DNA of 64,000 nt. Origin: JACCZX01 sp963829995. GTDB lineage: Bacteria > Pseudomonadota > Gammaproteobacteria > Burkholderiales > Burkholderiaceae_F. Shown here one piece after another: positions 46,330-55,371 of this stretch (positions within the stretch are counted from its first letter, which is position 1; each line of letters begins with the position of its first letter). The stretch is taken from assembly GCA_963829995.1 (NCBI GenBank), contig CAWHKW010000036.1, positions 10,484 to 74,483 on the forward strand, given 5' to 3'. The notes beneath the pieces were generated by a model. That model searched no databases and was not told the DNA's origin. It worked only from the letters and a program-made list of their open reading frames with translations. The translations under genes were made by a program, and so were the position numbers.

Positions 46330-46782
46330 ATGCAAATTATCTTGTTGGAGAAGGTGCTCAACCTCGGTCAGCTGGGCGACGTGGTCAAGGTCAAGGAAGG
46401 CTACGCGCGCAATTTTTTGATTCCACAAGGCAAGGCGCGGCGCGCGACCGACGCCGCGATCAAGCAGTTCGAAGCCCGTCGAGCCGACCTGGAGAAGGCG
46501 CAATCGGATCGCTTGTCGGCCGCCGAAGCGGTAAATGCGAAGCTAAGCGGTTCGAGCGTCAGAGTCCCGGCCAAGGCCGGCGTTGATGGAAAGCTGTTCG
46601 GATCGGTGACCAACTTCGACATCGCCGAGGCGCTCGCCAAACAGGGCTTCGTCGTCAACAAGGGTCAGATTCGCATGCCGCAAGGCCCGCTGAAGGCGGT
46701 GGGCGAGCATCACGTGTCGGTCGCGTTGCATACCGACGTGGTGGCAGACGTCACAGTGCTGGTGGTCGGCGAACAAGCCTAG
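46330..46782 (+). CDS. rplI: 50S ribosomal protein L9
   Basis: Large-subunit protein with two globular domains joined by a long helix, 150 residues. MQIILLEKVLNLGQLGDVVK and VKEGYARNFLIPQGKARRAT are diagnostic; the C-terminal domain ends the protein normally. It is the last gene before an intrinsic terminator at 46805. Confidence 0.97.
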   Translation: MQIILLEKVLNLGQLGDVVKVKEGYARNFLIPQGKARRATDAAIKQFEARRADLEKAQSDRLSAAEAVNAKLSGSSVRVPAKAGVDGKLFGSVTNFDIAEALAKQGFVVNKGQIRMPQGPLKAVGEHHVSVALHTDVVADVTVLVVGEQA

Positions 46783-46804
46783 CGCCGGGCAATTTTCGAA
46801 GGAG

Positions 46805-46836
46805 AATGGCGGCCGCTGAGGCCGCCATTTCTTTTT
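46805..46836 (+). terminator. Intrinsic terminator after rplI
   Basis: Stem AATGGCGGCC/GGCCGCCATT with loop GCTGA, followed by TCTTTTT. It closes the rpsF operon before dnaB. Confidence 0.88.
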
Positions 46837-46910
46837 CTGCGGTCGCGGTTCGTGGCATTGCGCTTGTTATAGTTTGCGAGTCCGTCTCTGCAGTTCCTCC
46901 ACTTTCACTC

Positions 46911-48284
<1,374 letters not shown>

Positions 48285-48290
48285 TCTTGC

Positions 48291-48962
48291 ATGACGTCGA
48301 GCTTTGTTCCCGAGCAGCGCGTGCCGCGTCCCTTGCGAAGCGTGCTGCGCCGGCTGGTGCCGCGCGACCGGCGCTTCTATGCGCTGTTCGACAGCCACGC
48401 CGAACTCTGTGTCGAAGGCGTAACGGCACTGGCGCAACTGCTGCTCGACGTTCGCGATCCCGATGGCCGTGTGCGCGAGATCGAAGCGATCGAGAAGCGC
48501 GCGGACACCGTCGTCGATGACACGCTCGCGCTGGTCAGGCGCTCGCTGCTGCCGCCGTTTCCGCGCAGCGGGATCCATGCGTTGATCAACCGCCTGGACG
48601 ACATTCTCGATCTCACCGAGGACGTCGCGCAGTCGTTGCACCTGTACTACGTGACGACGCTGACGCCGGATGCGCATCGGCTGGCAGCCCTTGCGGTGCA
48701 GGGCGCTGAGAAGCTGCGGCTGGCGGTGGCACAACTGCGATCGGTCGACGATCCGCGCGCGGCACTGGCGCTATGCCAGGAAGTGGACGACTTTGAAGCG
48801 CAGGCCGATCACGTGATGCGCGCCGCGATGTCGAAGCTGTTTCGCGAAGAGCCCGACACGCGGCAACTGCTCAAGCTGCGAGCGATCTATGAGCTGCTCG
48901 AACAACTGACCGATACGTGCAAGCACGCAGCAGCGGAAGTGCAGGCGCTGGCGTTGCGCTGA
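48291..48962 (+). CDS. DUF47 (PhoU-like) phosphate-transport regulator
   Basis: Helical PhoU-like protein of 223 residues (DUF47/TIGR00153 group), with FYALFDSHAELCVEGV near residue 29 and RLDDILDLTEDVAQSLHLYY near 104. These usually precede a Pit-type phosphate transporter; none is encoded here, since the next gene is DUF456. It starts 6 bases after dnaB. The regulatory target is unknown. Confidence 0.85.
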   Translation: MTSSFVPEQRVPRPLRSVLRRLVPRDRRFYALFDSHAELCVEGVTALAQLLLDVRDPDGRVREIEAIEKRADTVVDDTLALVRRSLLPPFPRSGIHALINRLDDILDLTEDVAQSLHLYYVTTLTPDAHRLAALAVQGAEKLRLAVAQLRSVDDPRAALALCQEVDDFEAQADHVMRAAMSKLFREEPDTRQLLKLRAIYELLEQLTDTCKHAAAEVQALALR

Positions 48963-48978
48963 TGAAAATGATTGCGCG

Positions 48979-49458
48979 ATGACAACGACGCTCTGGGTTG
49001 TCGCCGTGTTACTGATCGTCGTAGGTGTCGCCGGAACCGTGCTGCCCGCGTTGCCGGGCGTGCCACTGATATTCGGCGGCGTGCTGCTCGCTGCCTGGAT
49101 CGGCGATTTTCAGCGCATTAGCGTATTTACCGTCGTGGTGCTGGCGGTTCTGGCGGTGCTCGGAATCGTGATCGACTATATCGCTGCGGCACTGTCTGCC
49201 AAACGCGCCGGTGCAAGCAAAGAGGGCATCATCGGTGCGGCCATCGGCACGCTCGCCGGCATAGCGACCGGTCTGTGGGGCCTTCTCTTCATGCCGCTTG
49301 TAGGTGCCGCAGTCGGCGAGTTCATCGCACACAAGGACGCACTCCGTGCTGGCAAGGTCGGCGCTGCCACGTGGTTTGGACTGCTGGTCGGCACCGCGAT
49401 CAAACTGGCGATCGCGTTCACGATGGTCGGCGTATTCATTGCGGCGCTGGTGTTCTGA
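48979..49458 (+). CDS. DUF456 membrane protein
   Basis: Small integral membrane protein of 159 residues with about five hydrophobic segments and Gly-rich spacing (GVAGTVLPALPGVPLIFGGV, GIVIDYIAAALSAKRAGASK), the DUF456 signature. Function is unknown. Its coding region overlaps the extended 3' part of the minus-strand integrase reading frame. It marks the left border of the integron. Confidence 0.88.
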   Translation: MTTTLWVVAVLLIVVGVAGTVLPALPGVPLIFGGVLLAAWIGDFQRISVFTVVVLAVLAVLGIVIDYIAAALSAKRAGASKEGIIGAAIGTLAGIATGLWGLLFMPLVGAAVGEFIAHKDALRAGKVGAATWFGLLVGTAIKLAIAFTMVGVFIAALVF

Positions 49459-50477
49459 CACAGCGAGTAAATCGACGACGGTTCAGAGCAGTGCAGTGAG
49501 TCAAGCGGCGACGCGACGCCCGCAGCACCACTCTTGAGAACGTGCGTGTAAATCATTGTCGTTGAAACATCCGCATGGCCGAGTAGTTCCTGAACACGAC
49601 GAATGTCGACGCCGGCTTCGAGCAGGTGCGTGGCAAACGAGTGGCGCAGCGTGTGCGCCGTGACTCTCTTCGAGAGTCCCGTCACTGCGACAGCGCGCGC
49701 CAATGCTCGTCCGACCCCGTGCTCGTACAGGTGATGCCGACGCTCGATGCCGGAGCGCGGATCGACGGCCAGCGACGCCGATGGAAAGACCCAATGCCAG
49801 GACCAGCTTTCCGGCGCTCGTGGAAGCTTCGATGCCAGGGCATCCGGCAGCCAGACACCGGGGCGCCTCTCCGCCCGGTCATGCGCCCACAGTGCTCGCG
49901 ATTGAGCGAGCTGCGCTTCGAGCGGTGCCCGGAGTGAATCCGGCAACATGACGACGCGATCCTTGCCACCCTTGCCATCCCGAACAAGGATTACGTGGCG
50001 ATCAAAATCGATATCCTTGATGCGCAACTTCAATCCTTCCAGCAATCGCAAGCCGGTTCCGTACAGGACTTGTGCGACCAGCGCGTGAACGCCCGACATT
50101 GATTTCAGCAGACGCTGCACTTCAACGCGCGAAAGGACAACCGGGATGTACTTACGCTGAGCGGGCCGGCCGATCTCTGCCAACCACGGCAACTCGCTGT
50201 CGAACACTTCGCGATACAGGAACAGCAAGGCGCTCAACGCCTGGCGATGCGTAGAAGGCGAAACGTGGCGCTCATTCGCGAGATGCATCAGAAACGACTC
50301 AACTTCGCTGCCGCCCATCTCACGTGGATGCCGCACTCCGTGAAAGCGGATAAACGAGCGAACCCAGTAAACGTAGCTATCCTCGGTGCGCATGCTGTAA
50401 TGGCAATAGCGAATCCGCTCGCGCAGCTGATCGAGCAGGCGAGCGGAACGCAGCGGAGGACGGGTAGCAGCTTTCAC
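49176..50477 (-). CDS. intI: Integron integrase IntI (with C-terminal extension)
   Basis: Site-specific tyrosine recombinase that inserts and excises gene cassettes. GTG at 50477 gives a 433-residue frame whose first 328 residues match the IntI1-type fold. Catalytic residues are Arg144, His275, Arg278, His301 and Tyr310, and the IntI-specific insert (PRAPESWSWHWVFPS, RSGIERRHHLYEHG) lies before HTLRHSFATHLL. Normal IntI would end soon after VASPLDSL (about 49494). Here no stop occurs and about 105 Ala/Pro-rich residues follow, antisense to DUF456. The extension is probably fortuitous, but it is present in the frame. Expression is likely SOS-controlled. Confidence 0.95.
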   Translation of the reverse strand: MKAATRPPLRSARLLDQLRERIRYCHYSMRTEDSYVYWVRSFIRFHGVRHPREMGGSEVESFLMHLANERHVSPSTHRQALSALLFLYREVFDSELPWLAEIGRPAQRKYIPVVLSRVEVQRLLKSMSGVHALVAQVLYGTGLRLLEGLKLRIKDIDFDRHVILVRDGKGGKDRVVMLPDSLRAPLEAQLAQSRALWAHDRAERRPGVWLPDALASKLPRAPESWSWHWVFPSASLAVDPRSGIERRHHLYEHGVGRALARAVAVTGLSKRVTAHTLRHSFATHLLEAGVDIRRVQELLGHADVSTTMIYTHVLKSGAAGVASPLDSLHCSEPSSIYSLCQNTSAAMNTPTIVNAIASLIAVPTSSPNHVAAPTLPARSASLCAMNSPTAAPTSGMKRRPHRPVAMPASVPMAAPMMPSLLAPARLADSAAAI

Positions 50478-50488
50478 GGCCTTTTTAG

Positions 50489-50508
50489 TACTGTATATTT
50501 ATACAGTA
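50489..50508 (-). promoter_or_regulatory. LexA box over the intI promoter
   Basis: TACTGTATATTTATACAGTA is a near-perfect palindrome matching the E. coli LexA operator (CTGT-N8-ACAG). It sits 12 bases before the intI start and overlaps the -10 region, so LexA binding would block intI until the SOS response. Confidence 0.9.
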
Positions 50509-50524
50509 TGGTGCCGTAAGTCAA
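50498..50524 (-). promoter_or_regulatory. intI promoter
   Basis: On the minus strand, -35 TTGACT (50519-50524) and -10 TATAAA (50498-50503) are spaced by 15 bases; TAAATA at 50496-50501 gives 17. The -10 lies within the LexA box. The Shine-Dalgarno AAGG is very close to the GTG start, so initiation may be weak. Confidence 0.65.
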
Positions 50525-50552
50525 GAGCACGTTACAGTTTTCCGCGTGAACC

Positions 50553-50619
50553 GCGAAAATGTTATTCGACAGTCGCCGGTGTTATCCGACAGCGGCGTGA
50601 TATCTAAAACGAGTTAGCG
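50553..50619 (+). other. attI recombination site
   Basis: Two direct repeats GTTATTCGACAG (50561) and GTTATCCGACAG (50581), 20 bases apart, precede CTAAAACGAGTTAGCG. The arrangement and the CTAAAAC-A-GTTAG core match my memory of attI1. The crossover is in GTTAGCG (50613-50619), between G and T; it departs from GTTRRRY at the last two positions because the first cassette begins TTAGCG. Confidence 0.85.
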
Positions 50620-50629
50620 AGACATAAGA

Positions 50630-52618
50630 GTGTCATCAATTATTCGGTCACTCGTACCTCTGCTCACCATTAGCACGATCCTCACGGCATGCGTTCAATT
50701 TCTGTCGCCTGACAATTCGAGCGAGTGGACGGCGTACGGACGAAATGTCCAAGGTACGCGCTACCTCCCCGCATTGGGCATTACCCGTGACAATGTTCAC
50801 CGGCTCGAGTTGGCATGGACTTATCGCACCGGCGAGGCAGATTCCCGTTTTGCGACCACCAAACCGACCGCGTTTGAAACAACACCCATCATCGTCGACG
50901 GGATCATGTATCTGTCTACGCCTCTGGGACGAGTGATTGCTCTCGACCCATCGACTGGCCGGGAGCGGTGGATATTCGACCCGCACATTCGCCGGGATGT
51001 CACCTACGGTGATTTCGCCACTCGTGGCGTGTCGACGTGGCTGGATGAGAAAGCACCGCTTGATGCTGCCTGCCGACGCACTATCTATGTGGCCACGGCA
51101 CAATCCCAGTTGATCGCTCTGAATGCGGCCGACGGACGGCCCTGCACGAAGTTTGGCAGCAGCGGGATAGTGGACCTGAGGCAGGGATTGCGGATTCCGC
51201 CCTTCGAGACTCAAGCCTATACGGTCACATCGCCTCCCGTGGTGGCAAACGGCTTGGTGGTGGTTGGGTCCTCCATTGGCGATAACAGCCGCCCGAATCC
51301 TGCTAGCGGCGAGATCCGCGCGTTCGATGCGTCGACGGGTGCCCTGCGGTGGAGTTGGGATCCGATTCCGCAGAACCCGGCCGACCCGGCCTACGGTGAG
51401 TGGCGAGGTGACTTGGCCCACCGCACGGGCGCGGCAAACGCGTGGTCAGCGTTATCCGCTGATCCACAACGTGACCTCGTCTTCATTCCCACGTCGAGCC
51501 CGGCTCCGGATTATTACGGCGTTCGGCGGCTCGGAGATAACCGCCACGCTAGTTCAATCGTGGCGCTCAAGCTGTCGAGCGGCGAGCGTGTGTGGACGTT
51601 CCAGACGGTGCACCACGATCTGTGGGATTACGACAACGCGGCCCCGCCGGCATTGGTGACGCTCATTCGCGATGGCGCCGAGATTCCGGCCGTTCTCCAG
51701 GCCACGAAGACAGGCATGCTCTTCGTACTGAATCGGGAAACCGGTGAACCGATCTTTCCAGTCGAGGAGCGCTCTGTTCCCAAGAGCGACATTCCAGGCG
51801 AGGAAGCTGCCGCAACGCAGCCCTTCACCGCGCTGACCCCGCCACTCAGTCCGCATCGGCTGGCTGCAGCAGACGCCTGGGGAATAGACGACGCGGACCG
51901 CGAGGCATGCCGAGCGGTGATCGAGGGGCTGCGGAACGATGGGATATTTACCCCGCCGAGCACTCAAGGGACACTGGTGCTTCCCTCCAACATCGGTGGA
52001 GCGCACTGGGGTGGCGTGGCTGTAGACCCCGTGCGGCAGATCGCCGTCGTGCCTGTCAACAGGATCGCTGCGATGGTGCAGTTGCTTCCCCGTGCGGACT
52101 TGGATCGCGACCGCATTCGGAAAGAAGACGCTCGCCTCGGCCACTACTACGAATACAACAGGATGCTGGGCACGCCGTATGTCATGCGCCGACGCATCCT
52201 GCTCGGACCTTCCGGTCTTCCGTGCACGCCGCCACCGTGGGGCACGCTGGTCGCGGTTGATCTCAAGACTGGCGGGATTCGATGGGAAACGCCGCTTGGA
52301 TCTTTTACGCGACCGTTAGGTCCGGATATGGCCTCTCGTGTCAAAGAGGAATGGGGTTCCCCGAATCTTGGCGGTCCGATTGCAACGGCAGGCGGAGTCG
52401 TGTTCATTGGTGCTGCGCTGGATCGCTGGCTTCGTGCCTATGACATCGAAACCGGCCGCGAACTCTGGCGCGGGCCGCTGCCCGAGAGCGCAAGAGCAAC
52501 GCCCATGAGCTATCAGCTTCGTTCAGGTGAGCAGTTTGTGGTCATTGCAGTCGGAGGGGGAGGTCTATGGGGAAAGGGAGACCATCTCATAGCGTTCCGC
52601 CTGCCCAGTGCTCGCTAA
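50630..52618 (+). CDS. Cassette 1: PQQ-dehydrogenase-like lipoprotein
   Basis: The first cassette gene encodes 662 residues with GTG at 50630. A lipoprotein signal ends in ILTAC (Cys near 21). The rest is an eight-bladed PQQ-type propeller: WTAYGRNVQGTRYLP at the start, blades with GRERWIFDP, and VHHDLWDYDNAAPPAL near residue 327, where membrane glucose- and alcohol-type quinoproteins carry their active-site region. It resembles the soluble domain of Gcd-type dehydrogenases, tethered outside the inner membrane. Whether it oxidises a sugar, alcohol or other polyol is unknown. At 2 kb it is far larger than its neighbours. attC1 follows. Confidence 0.85.
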   Translation: MSSIIRSLVPLLTISTILTACVQFLSPDNSSEWTAYGRNVQGTRYLPALGITRDNVHRLELAWTYRTGEADSRFATTKPTAFETTPIIVDGIMYLSTPLGRVIALDPSTGRERWIFDPHIRRDVTYGDFATRGVSTWLDEKAPLDAACRRTIYVATAQSQLIALNAADGRPCTKFGSSGIVDLRQGLRIPPFETQAYTVTSPPVVANGLVVVGSSIGDNSRPNPASGEIRAFDASTGALRWSWDPIPQNPADPAYGEWRGDLAHRTGAANAWSALSADPQRDLVFIPTSSPAPDYYGVRRLGDNRHASSIVALKLSSGERVWTFQTVHHDLWDYDNAAPPALVTLIRDGAEIPAVLQATKTGMLFVLNRETGEPIFPVEERSVPKSDIPGEEAAATQPFTALTPPLSPHRLAAADAWGIDDADREACRAVIEGLRNDGIFTPPSTQGTLVLPSNIGGAHWGGVAVDPVRQIAVVPVNRIAAMVQLLPRADLDRDRIRKEDARLGHYYEYNRMLGTPYVMRRRILLGPSGLPCTPPPWGTLVAVDLKTGGIRWETPLGSFTRPLGPDMASRVKEEWGSPNLGGPIATAGGVVFIGAALDRWLRAYDIETGRELWRGPLPESARATPMSYQLRSGEQFVVIAVGGGGLWGKGDHLIAFRLPSAR

Positions 52619-52700
52619 CAACCGGTTGCAGCGGACCGCGATGGATAAAGTACCAAGAAGGGCTATGGGGCAGCGCGGCCGCTGAACCGGAACGTTAGAG
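52613..52700 (+). other. attC1 (88 bp, type C)
   Basis: R'' CGCTAAC and R' GTTAGAG flank inner arms TGCAGCGGACCGCG and CGCGGCCGCTGAAC, with a 33-base unpaired centre. Longer than, and different from, the common 60-bp type. Confidence 0.85.
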
Positions 52701-52703
52701 CTC

Positions 52704-53027
52704 ATGCACATTGACCAGCGCCGCCGTGCAAAGCTGATAAAAGCCCTTGCTCGGGCGTTGGGAAACGAAGCGTCCCATTTGCGTCGCTATTACTGGTTGG
52801 CTAGAGCTTGCGGTGTTCTCGGCGGTCTAATCTTTGGCGTCGCTTTATTTTCTGCTTTGCGTGTTGGGGAACCCTCTGGCATTTGGTTTGCGGCGCTTGG
52901 AACTACTGGTGGGCTGCTGATTGGCCTGGCAATTTACTTTGGCTCGTCGGTGCAGCAGTGGCCGGTGATTCGAGAGTTCATCAACGTACAAGCGGTACAA
53001 GATGCAGCACGTCGTGATGAGCTCTAA
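52704..53027 (+). CDS. Cassette 2: two-helix membrane protein
   Basis: I do not recognise this 107-residue protein. A basic N-terminus (MHIDQRRRAKLIKALARALG) is followed by two hydrophobic helices (about 34-54 and 62-80) and a short charged tail. ATG is 10 bases after the cassette boundary, and the TAA stop lies in attC2. The topology suggests an inner-membrane protein with the N-terminus inside. Confidence 0.8.
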   Translation: MHIDQRRRAKLIKALARALGNEASHLRRYYWLARACGVLGGLIFGVALFSALRVGEPSGIWFAALGTTGGLLIGLAIYFGSSVQQWPVIREFINVQAVQDAARRDEL

Positions 53028-53081
53028 CATTTCGTTGGAGAGCCGACGCTCTACGAGCGCGGCTCAACTCGGACGTTAGGT
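53022..53081 (+). other. attC2 (60 bp, type A)
   Basis: R'' CTCTAAC, paired inner arms GAGAGCCGACGCTC / GAGCGCGGCTCAACTC, R' GTTAGGT. It supplies the TAA stop of cassette 2. Confidence 0.92.
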
Positions 53082-53651
53082 CGTATGGACCTTGACTGGT
53101 TGCGTCCGGTGGCAAGCGGTGTAGTCGGTGGCTTGGTCGTATGGCTCCTGGCGCGCGCCGGTCGCAAGCCTGCGCCCCGAAAAGCCAACGTTCGCGAACT
53201 GACATATGGTTCCGGCTTTCGCGTTTTCACTATTGCTCTTGTACCGGGTTCCTTATTTGTGGCCTACGCGGCAGCTCACGCGCGAAATAGCCAGCTCTTG
53301 CTCGCATCGTGCATTGCGGCGGTCTTCCTCGCTGCTGCTGTTTTCTTTGTTTACCAAGTCTTCTTCGTGCGTCTTGCCTACGACGACGAGAGCGTCTACT
53401 ACCGGAGCCCACTTTCCGGATCACACAGAATCCCTTGGACAGACGTTTTGGAAGTTGGCTACTCTGGACTCATGCAGAGCCACTATCTACGCACAGAGAA
53501 GGTGCCGCGCATATGGTGCTCGAACATGTTGCAGGGCTACGAGGAGTTGGGCGCATTCCTTTCTCAGAAAGCCGATCAATTGTTTGGTGGCGATGAGACC
53601 TAACTCGTCATTCGAGTGCCGACGCTCTACGAGCGCGGCTCAACTCAGACG
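53076..53651 (+). repeat. Duplicated cassette unit, copy 1
   Basis: This 576-base unit, from TTAGGT to the G of the next R', appears again at 61516-62091 with the same gene, UTRs and attC. The boundaries fall exactly at the cassette crossovers. Confidence 0.92.
53085..53603 (+). CDS. Cassette 3: membrane PH-like protein (copy 1)
   Basis: A 172-residue protein with an N-terminal helix (about 8-24), two further hydrophobic segments (about 48-66 and 75-95) and a C-terminal soluble part, YDDESVYYRSPLSGSHRIPWTDVLE, that resembles bacterial PH-like domains (medium confidence). The ATG lies 9 bases inside the cassette; the TAA comes from attC3. An identical copy occurs as cassette 22 at 61525-62043. 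Confidence 0.85.
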   Translation: MDLDWLRPVASGVVGGLVVWLLARAGRKPAPRKANVRELTYGSGFRVFTIALVPGSLFVAYAAAHARNSQLLLASCIAAVFLAAAVFFVYQVFFVRLAYDDESVYYRSPLSGSHRIPWTDVLEVGYSGLMQSHYLRTEKVPRIWCSNMLQGYEELGAFLSQKADQLFGGDET

Positions 53652-53657
53652 TTGGGA
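53598..53657 (+). other. attC3 (60 bp, type A)
   Basis: R'' ACCTAAC; inner arm begins TCGTCATTCGAGTGCCGACG. R' GTTGGGA is a GTTG variant, identical to attC22 up to GTTGG. Confidence 0.92.
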
Positions 53658-53662
53658 CTCAC

Positions 53663-54304
53663 ATGCCTAGGACGTTTGGCGCAATGGTTCTCACCCTCAT
53701 CACACAGAGCGTTTGGGCCGCCGAGCCGGTTGAGTTAACCGAGAGCACCTACAACGCCGGTGGCGCCGTCCTAACATTAAGTGTGAACTGGGGGCGGAGT
53801 TGGAAATGCGGCCCATATGAGAATGCCCAACTTCAGGCACTCACGTTTCGGCGCGCACCCCTGAGCTCCGCCAACGCCGTATCGATAGATTTGAAAACAC
53901 CATCTAGATTATTCGTCGACAATAAGTTCACTCCGTACGCGTATGTGATTGAGCCAGGCGAATACATTCTTACTGGTTTTGATGTGAAGATCGCTCGGTC
54001 AGTGAGGGACGTCGTTCACATCAGAGGAACTGAAATCGATCTGGTCAAAGACGGCGAACCCACCGGTGGAGCATTCACCGTAAATGCAGGTGAGATCGTC
54101 TATGTCGGCCACTTCGGCCTGGACTGTGGAGCAGAACCGTTTCTTTGGCGGTACTACTTGGAAAGTCGCGCTGAATTTGAAAGCTGGATTGCCCAGTTCC
54201 GCGACAAGTTCCCTTTCGCGAAAGACATGCCGGCGCACTTCAGGCTCTTTAAGACCACCACTTTAGGCATTCCGTTTTCTCTGCCAGAGTCCACAATCAA
54301 GTGA
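53663..54304 (+). CDS. Cassette 4: secreted protein of unknown function
   Basis: This 213-residue protein starts MPRTFGAMVLTLITQSVWAA, a Sec-type signal peptide with likely cleavage after WAA. The mature part is rich in beta-strand-like segments (EPVELTESTYNAGGAVLTLS, AYVIEPGEYILTGFDVKIA) and has a single Cys in SWKCGPY and another in GLDCGAEP. It is probably periplasmic; I recognise no family. Confidence 0.8.
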   Translation: MPRTFGAMVLTLITQSVWAAEPVELTESTYNAGGAVLTLSVNWGRSWKCGPYENAQLQALTFRRAPLSSANAVSIDLKTPSRLFVDNKFTPYAYVIEPGEYILTGFDVKIARSVRDVVHIRGTEIDLVKDGEPTGGAFTVNAGEIVYVGHFGLDCGAEPFLWRYYLESRAEFESWIAQFRDKFPFAKDMPAHFRLFKTTTLGIPFSLPESTIK

Positions 54305-54305
54305 G

Positions 54306-54374
54306 ACCCAACTCGTTGCTGGAGCCGACCCGCACAAGCTACGCTCGTGCGGTCGGCTCAGCGTTACGTTAAGC
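54306..54374 (+). other. attC4 (69 bp, type B)
   Basis: R'' ACCCAAC, inner stems GGAGCCGACCCGCACAAGC / GCTCGTGCGGTCGGCTC, R' GTTAAGC. A different family from the 60-bp sites. Confidence 0.9.
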
Positions 54375-54377
54375 CTC

Positions 54378-54713
54378 ATGAACGGACACTACATTCTTCC
54401 CGGTGAGCTAGCTTCGCTGATTGCTTTCTTGTTTGTTCCGCCGTTGCTCATTGCGCTTGTTGGTCAGCTGCTGTTTCTGCGTGGCCGCCCCGGATTGGCT
54501 GCACTTGCGTTTATCACCACTGCCGTCGGCAGCGTGTTGATCGGTGCCGGGTGGATCTTATTTGCACCGTCAATCCTGCCAAGGTGGCTTGGGGTTCAAG
54601 ACCTTAATGTGGCCGGCAGCTATTGGCCCGTAATGCCGCTCGCCTTTGCTGTTGTGACGCTTATTGCACCCTTTGCGGCAGTCATAGTGGGCCGTCGTGC
54701 AAGGCCGGCTTAA
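54378..54713 (+). CDS. Cassette 5: three-helix membrane protein
   Basis: Unrecognised 111-residue integral membrane protein with three hydrophobic segments (about 9-29, 39-59 and 78-100), short charged loops and a basic C-terminus (VGRRARPA). ATG follows attC4 by 3 bases; the stop is in attC5. Similar tiny membrane proteins recur throughout this array. Confidence 0.82.
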   Translation: MNGHYILPGELASLIAFLFVPPLLIALVGQLLFLRGRPGLAALAFITTAVGSVLIGAGWILFAPSILPRWLGVQDLNVAGSYWPVMPLAFAVVTLIAPFAAVIVGRRARPA

Positions 54714-54776
54714 CTTGTTGCTGGAGCCGACACTCGCGAGCTACGCTCGCTTCTGCGGCTCAGCGTTACGTTAGGG
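54708..54776 (+). other. attC5 (69 bp, type B)
   Basis: R'' GCTTAAC, inner arms GAGCCGACACTCGCGAGC / GCTCGCTTCTGCGGCTC, R' GTTAGGG. Same family as attC4 and attC15. Confidence 0.9.
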
Positions 54777-54779
54777 CTC

Positions 54780-55310
54780 ATGGAACCTACGTTCCTCTTG
54801 CGGCGCATCGCTGAGTCATTTCCGCGAGCGCCACAACCGGAAATGACGCTACGCCAGGCTCAGCTAGCCGATCAAAGCCTGTCCAGAGAGATTTCGAGTG
54901 TTGAGTGGGAGGCCGAAGGCGCGAAGGACCGGTCTCTCTCCTGGATGCAGATCCCTGACGAACAACTCATCGAATGTGAAGCCGGTATCTCCCATCTGGA
55001 CGATGACGCATTCGTCTACTACTTGCCCGCCTTCCTGCACTTCGCGGTGCGCCACATTGATGTTGGCATCGCCGGCTCCGAGGGCACCCTTATGAACGCC
55101 ATCATCTTTGCAGTCACTAACTTCTCGAACTACAACCTGGGCCGGCTCAAAAGGCTGAATGAAGCGCAGATCGTCTGCGTCACAGAGTTTCTGCAGTTCA
55201 TTGCGCAGCACAATGAAACCTACGGGAGTGATGCCGTAGAAGCGCTGAACAACTACTGGTTGACCTCCGATGCGAAGCGTAAGACGATCATTCACATACA
55301 TGAGCCCTAA
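54780..55310 (+). CDS. Cassette 6: DUF6714-like protein
   Basis: Soluble 176-residue protein that resembles the DUF6714 family: a W-X-X-IPDE segment (SWMQIPDEQLIECEAGISHL) followed by DAFVYYLPAFLHFAVRH. No signal peptide or catalytic motif is visible. The family is common in cassettes and near secretion genes, but its function is not established. The name is a moderate-confidence call from motif similarity only. Confidence 0.75.
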   Translation: MEPTFLLRRIAESFPRAPQPEMTLRQAQLADQSLSREISSVEWEAEGAKDRSLSWMQIPDEQLIECEAGISHLDDDAFVYYLPAFLHFAVRHIDVGIAGSEGTLMNAIIFAVTNFSNYNLGRLKRLNEAQIVCVTEFLQFIAQHNETYGSDAVEALNNYWLTSDAKRKTIIHIHEP

Positions 55311-55364
55311 CACATCGTTGGAGAGCCGACGCTCTTCGAGCGCGGCTCAACTCAGACGTTAGGC
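55305..55364 (+). other. attC6 (60 bp, type A)
   Basis: R'' CCCTAAC, R' GTTAGGC. Middle reads GCTCTTCGAGC; inner arms as in attC2. Confidence 0.92.
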
Positions 55365-55371
55365 CTCGCAC

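Noticed and set aside
49700..50480. Possible mobile class 1 integron or transposon
   Set aside because: No sul1, qac, tni or terminal repeats are seen; the element is bounded by housekeeping genes on the left.
50530..50566. Cassette promoter Pc in the intI-attI gap
   Set aside because: TTACAG and GAAAAT are 17 bases apart but match the consensus poorly; I cannot support a Pc call.
53206..53670. 154-codon frame overlapping cassette 3 (and its twin at 61646-62113)
   Set aside because: It lies within the cassette-3 gene in another frame and has no sensible composition; it continues only through attC.
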